NCBI GenBank assembly: GCA_003242525.1
Contig: QGUU01000232.1
Location: 1 to 5,062 of the forward strand
Reading direction: 5' to 3'
Length of the DNA: 5,062 nt
Source: Pseudomonadota bacterium
Lineage (GTDB): Bacteria > Pseudomonadota > Alphaproteobacteria > Rhizobiales > Rhizobiaceae
Shown here: one piece after another, positions 4,991 through 5,062 of the stretch
Position numbering within the stretch: the stretch's first letter is position 1
Layout of the letters: every line of letters starts with the position of its first letter
Made by a program: the position numbers and the translations under genes
Notes under the pieces: generated by a model
Told to the model about the DNA's origin: nothing
The model's input: the letters and a program-made list of their open reading frames with translations, nothing else
The model's database searches: none

Positions 4991-5062
4991 TCAACGTTTT
5001 CGGGCCATTTTCACGATCAAGCCCGTTTCGACTGGCTCATAGGGTCGCACCGCTGGATCTTC
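4991..5062 (-). CDS. Possible C-terminal end of an unidentified gene (partial)
   Basis: On the minus strand one frame is open from the right edge to TGA at 4993-4991, followed immediately by a second in-frame TGA (4990-4988). It encodes 23 residues, beginning EDPAVRPYEP and ending in a basic KMARKR tail. The tandem stops and basic tail make it look like a true protein end, but 23 codons are too few for proof and I recognise no family. The gene would lie upstream of the MocR-type gene on the same strand, with 163 nt between. Confidence 0.35.
   Translation of the reverse strand, partial: EDPAVRPYEPVETGLIVKMARKR

Noticed and set aside
4828..5062. A plus-strand frame open from 4839 to the right edge
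   Set aside because: It has no ATG, GTG or TTG start after the TGA at 4836-4838 and no recognisable protein features.

Overview
The window is GC-rich and looks like alphaproteobacterial chromosome, probably Hyphomicrobiales. I base this on composition, on an aa3-type cytochrome oxidase subunit I that keeps the alphaproteobacterial/mitochondrial pattern to its last residues, and on a LysR regulator and a MocR-type regulator close by. The order-level placement is inference from the protein text, not a database result.

Layout from left to right. Positions 1-338 (+) hold the C-terminal end of a class III (omega-type) aminotransferase. Positions 339-745 are a convergent intergenic stretch with two inverted repeats. 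It also holds a possible 67-residue single-pass membrane protein (530-733, -) starting 12 nt after the oxidase stop. Positions 746-2341 (-) are a complete cytochrome c oxidase subunit I (ctaD/coxA type). No subunit II, III or assembly gene lies beside it. Positions 2342-2622 are a divergent control region with several long inverted repeats and an AT-rich promoter/operator island. Positions 2623-3459 (+) are a LysR-family regulator. Positions 3475-4827 (-) are a MocR/PdxR-type regulator (GntR winged helix fused to a fold-type I aminotransferase domain), convergent with lysR across a 15-nt gap. Positions 4828-4990 hold its likely promoter and a direct-repeat operator. Positions 4991-5062 (-) may be the last 23 codons of another gene.

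How it may work together (inference). The LysR gene and the lone oxidase subunit I gene diverge from one control region. An ATGC-type dyad overlaps a plausible promoter for the oxidase gene, which is the classic layout for a LysR protein controlling its neighbour. The oxidase transcript would carry a leader of roughly 235 nt that can form strong hairpins. The catalytic metal ligands and the D- and K-proton channel residues are present in this CtaD. However, the subunit-I histidine that normally helps bind the Mg/Mn ion near the subunit II interface is a glutamine. The MocR protein keeps all visible PLP-binding residues and is probably a pyridoxal-phosphate-sensing regulator with an unknown target.

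I saw no tRNA, rRNA, CRISPR array, complete insertion sequence or phage gene. The most interesting parts are the control region at 2342-2622, the lone divergent CtaD with its altered Mg site, and the 22-bp-phased direct repeat before the MocR gene.
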